From Chitinophagaceae bacterium (GTDB lineage: Bacteria > Bacteroidota > Bacteroidia > Chitinophagales > Chitinophagaceae): DNA of 64,000 nt. Shown here one piece after another: positions 61,991 through 64,000 of this stretch. The position numbers were made by a program, and so were the translations under genes. The stretch's first letter is position 1. Each line of letters opens with the position of its first letter. Where the stretch lies: assembly GCA_016708765.1 (NCBI GenBank), contig JADJFD010000002.1, positions 806,001 through 870,000 on the forward strand. The letters run 5' to 3'. The notes under the pieces were generated by a model that was given only the letters and a program-made list of their open reading frames with translations, searched no databases and was not told the DNA's origin.

Positions 61991-62920
61991 ATGTCAAAAC
62001 CTGTTATTTGTATTGGAGCTGCTTTGGTTGATGAACTCTTTCATGCTACGAGTGAATTACTACTATCCACCACCACAGATGCTACTGTAACCAAAACCGC
62101 CGGAGGTGTAAGTCGCAATATTGCTCATCAACTTGCCCTGTTCGATGTGCCTGTGCAATTAATAACTGCTGTGGGTGATGATAGCGATGGCGATTGGTTA
62201 AAACAAAGTTGTAGCAAGGCTGGTGTAAAATTGGATGCTACTATTACCCGAAAAGGATTGTCAGGAAAATATACAGGCATATTAAATGTAGACGGTTCTT
62301 TGTACACCGCTTTTCTTACGAATGCTGCCAACCATTTAATAACGCCGGAACATTTATCAAAGCATATTGATTTATTGAGAACCGCATCGTATTTATTAGC
62401 AGATGCAAATATTAATGTGGATACTGCTGAATGGTTACTGGCATTTAGTAAAGAAACGGGAATCCCATTTGTAATAGAACCAGTATCAGTGCCGCCGGCA
62501 AAAAAATTCAGAGATGTAAATCTTGATGGACTTCATTTAATAACACCCAATGAAGATGAGCTGCCTGTGCTATGTACAGAGAAATCGTTTTTAACTCAAC
62601 TCCAAATAGAAGAATTATTAAACAGGGGAATACAAAATATCTGGTTGCATAACGGCCAACATGGTTCCGCATTATACAATAGAGAGAAATCTATAACACT
62701 ACATGCACCTTCTATTAATGTAGTGGACTGCACTGGCGCAGGCGATGGCTCTTTATCGGGCTATATTCTGGGAAAGCATTTGGGCAAAGAAGATATTGAT
62801 TGTTTAAAACTGGCGCATACTTTATCAGCAGAAATATTGCAAGTGAACGGTGCTATTGCAACGCATCTTACACAAGAAAAATTATTAGGTCTTGTTGCTA
62901 AATATTACCCTGCTTCATGA
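61991..62920 (+). CDS. psuK: PfkB-family sugar kinase, probable pseudouridine kinase
   Basis: Ribokinase-fold enzyme of 309 residues. The start at 61991 (MSKPVICIGAALVDELFHAT) fits the family better than the upstream codon at 61934. Motifs: TKTAGGVSRNIAHQLALFD (substrate GG), LITPNEDELPVLC and the anion-hole/catalytic NVVDCTGAGDGSLSGYI. Its stop overlaps the ATG of psuG by four bases (ATGA), so the two are translationally coupled. PsuK phosphorylates pseudouridine and PsuG splits the product into uracil and ribose-5-P; partner identity therefore defines this PfkB as PsuK. Confidence 0.87.
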   Translation: MSKPVICIGAALVDELFHATSELLLSTTTDATVTKTAGGVSRNIAHQLALFDVPVQLITAVGDDSDGDWLKQSCSKAGVKLDATITRKGLSGKYTGILNVDGSLYTAFLTNAANHLITPEHLSKHIDLLRTASYLLADANINVDTAEWLLAFSKETGIPFVIEPVSVPPAKKFRDVNLDGLHLITPNEDELPVLCTEKSFLTQLQIEELLNRGIQNIWLHNGQHGSALYNREKSITLHAPSINVVDCTGAGDGSLSGYILGKHLGKEDIDCLKLAHTLSAEILQVNGAIATHLTQEKLLGLVAKYYPAS

Positions 62921-63839
62921 ACAACTATTTAGTAATACATCCGGAAGTAAAAGAAGCACTAGCTGCGAACAAAGCTGTTGTTGCATTAGAGTCAACCATT
63001 ATTTCGCATGGAATGCCTTATCCGAAAAATATTGAAACAGCATTAGCGGTTGAAGAAGTTTGTGGCAAAATGGTGCTGTGCCTGCAACGATTGCTATCAT
63101 GAACGGGAAATGTCATGTAGGATTAACTAAAGAAGAGCTTGAATATTTTGGAAATGAAAAAGATGTGTGGAAGGTAAGTTTGAGAGATATGCCCTATGTT
63201 ATCAGTCAAAATTTATACGGCGCAACCACTGTTGCGGCAACGATGCGCATAGCAGCGATGGTCGGAATAAAAGTATTTGTAACGGGCGGCATTGGTGGTG
63301 TGCATCGTGGAGCAGAGAACACAATGGATATTTCTGCTGACCTTACAGAAATGGCGCAAACATCTGTAGCTATTGTTTCAGCCGGAGTAAAATCTATTTT
63401 AGATATTGGACTAACATTAGAATATTTAGAAACAATGGGCATTCCTGTAGTTACTTATGGGCAAGATGAGTTTCCAAGTTTTTATTCTCGCAAAAGCGGA
63501 TTTGCTTCTCCCCTTCGGTTAGATACACCAAAAGCTATTGCTGCATTACTGACTGCAAAATGGAATATGGGTTTGAAGGGATCGGTATTAATTGCTAATC
63601 CTGTTCCAGAAGAATTTGAAATAGCTGCCACAGAAATGGAAGTGCATATTCAACAAGCATTGAACGCAGCCAAAGAAAAAAGCATTACCGGAAAAAATGT
63701 AACACCGTTCTTATTACAATACATAGCAGAACATACTAAAGGCGAAAGCCTGGAAGCAAATATTGCCTTGATAAAGCATAATGCGAAAGTCGGAGCAGAA
63801 GTGGCGGTTGAGTATGTAATGCTTAAAAGCAGAATCTGA
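62917..63839 (+). pseudogene. psuG: Pseudouridine-5'-phosphate glycosidase, one frameshift
   Basis: Breaks the C-C bond of pseudouridine-5'-P. Frame 1 (62917-63102): HPEVKEALAANKAVVALEST then IISHGMPYPKNIETALAVEE. Frame 2 (63060-63839): NGAVPATIAIMNGKCHVGL, SQNLYGATTVAATMRIAAM, FVTGGIGGVHRGAENTMDIS and VSAGVKSILDIGLTLEYLET. One lost base at about 63060 (GTTTGTGGCAAAATGG) splits the protein in the conserved EEVxxxNGAVPAT region. Together they give a normal ~306-residue enzyme. Likely a sequencing error. Confidence 0.93.
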
Positions 63840-63919
63840 CTTGCTACATTTTGTCTATGTAATTTAGGGCAAGCTTAAAAATTAAATAAAAATGGTAATT
63901 TTCATCACTAATCATTTTT

Positions 63920-64000
63920 ATGGGTAAAGTTTATTTTTTAGCATTATGTATGCTTGTTACGAATGCCGTTAAAGGTCAAAATGAAAACGTAATTATTGGA
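63920..64000 (+). CDS. Secreted protein, N-terminal fragment (runs off the window)
   Basis: ATG at 63920 opens MGKVYFLALCMLVTNAVKGQ, a short signal peptide with cleavage after VKG or AVK, then NENVIIG to the window edge (27 codons). The gene continues outside; nothing of its function is visible. Confidence 0.55.
   Translation, partial: MGKVYFLALCMLVTNAVKGQNENVIIG

Overview
The window looks like a chromosomal contig from a free-living Bacteroidota bacterium, most likely in or near the family Chitinophagaceae (order Chitinophagales). The DNA is AT-rich. Start codons mostly lack Shine-Dalgarno sequences, and several promoters match the Bacteroidota consensus TTTG-N19/20-TAnnTTTG. Typical lineage genes are present: S46 dipeptidyl-peptidase, DUF2480, IPExxxVDY, CtlX, a PpiD-like SurA/parvulin protein and an outer-membrane beta-barrel protein. 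No rRNA, tRNA or CRISPR array was recognised.

Layout. 0-15.4 kb is mostly core: a cytochrome c end fragment, nagA, a DUF2975/XRE pair, recX, a soluble HtrA-like protease, dnaN, a YARHG lipoprotein, a broken sterol desaturase and kdsB/kdnB (Kdo and probably 8-amino-Kdo for LPS). 15.4-21.5 kb is accessory: small orphan genes, a retropepsin-like protein, two folded ~195-bp repeats, a 1,487-bp IS3-family insertion and a TlpA-like thioredoxin lipoprotein. 21.5-35.8 kb holds corA, the PpiD-like chaperone, a DPP11-like peptidase, a 590-bp AT-rich gap with DnaA boxes (candidate oriC), nadA, rho, and the selenium pair mnmH and selD. 35.9-50 kb holds ctlX, pterin dehydratase, an M28 peptidase, feoB, a class A beta-lactamase-like protein, an M20 hydrolase, chrA, nadD, feoA, ybeY and mnmG. 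51.4-57.9 kb is an unusual locus with an ATP-grasp/SET fusion, a separate SET protein, a separate ATP-grasp ligase and an ABC six-TM protein without ATPase. The last 6 kb holds a helicase-HRDC-HTH gene, ssb and psuK/psuG.

Most striking are three ~195-bp elements at 2.7, 17.7 and 18.6/20.1 kb. Their terminal arms pair with each other while the arm sequences differ between copies, so base pairing covaries. Two adjoining genes put their stop codon in the TAAC at the element's 5' edge, as integron cassettes do with attC sites. No integrase is visible. Three GxxExxY nuclease-fold genes are each framed by short repeats and look like small mobile units.

Many core genes (nadA, rho, psuG, the helicase, the beta-barrel gene, the desaturase) carry single-base frameshifts, mostly one-base losses in short homopolymers. 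I read most of these as sequencing or assembly errors and mark such genes 'pseudogene' only because the given sequence does not encode them intact.
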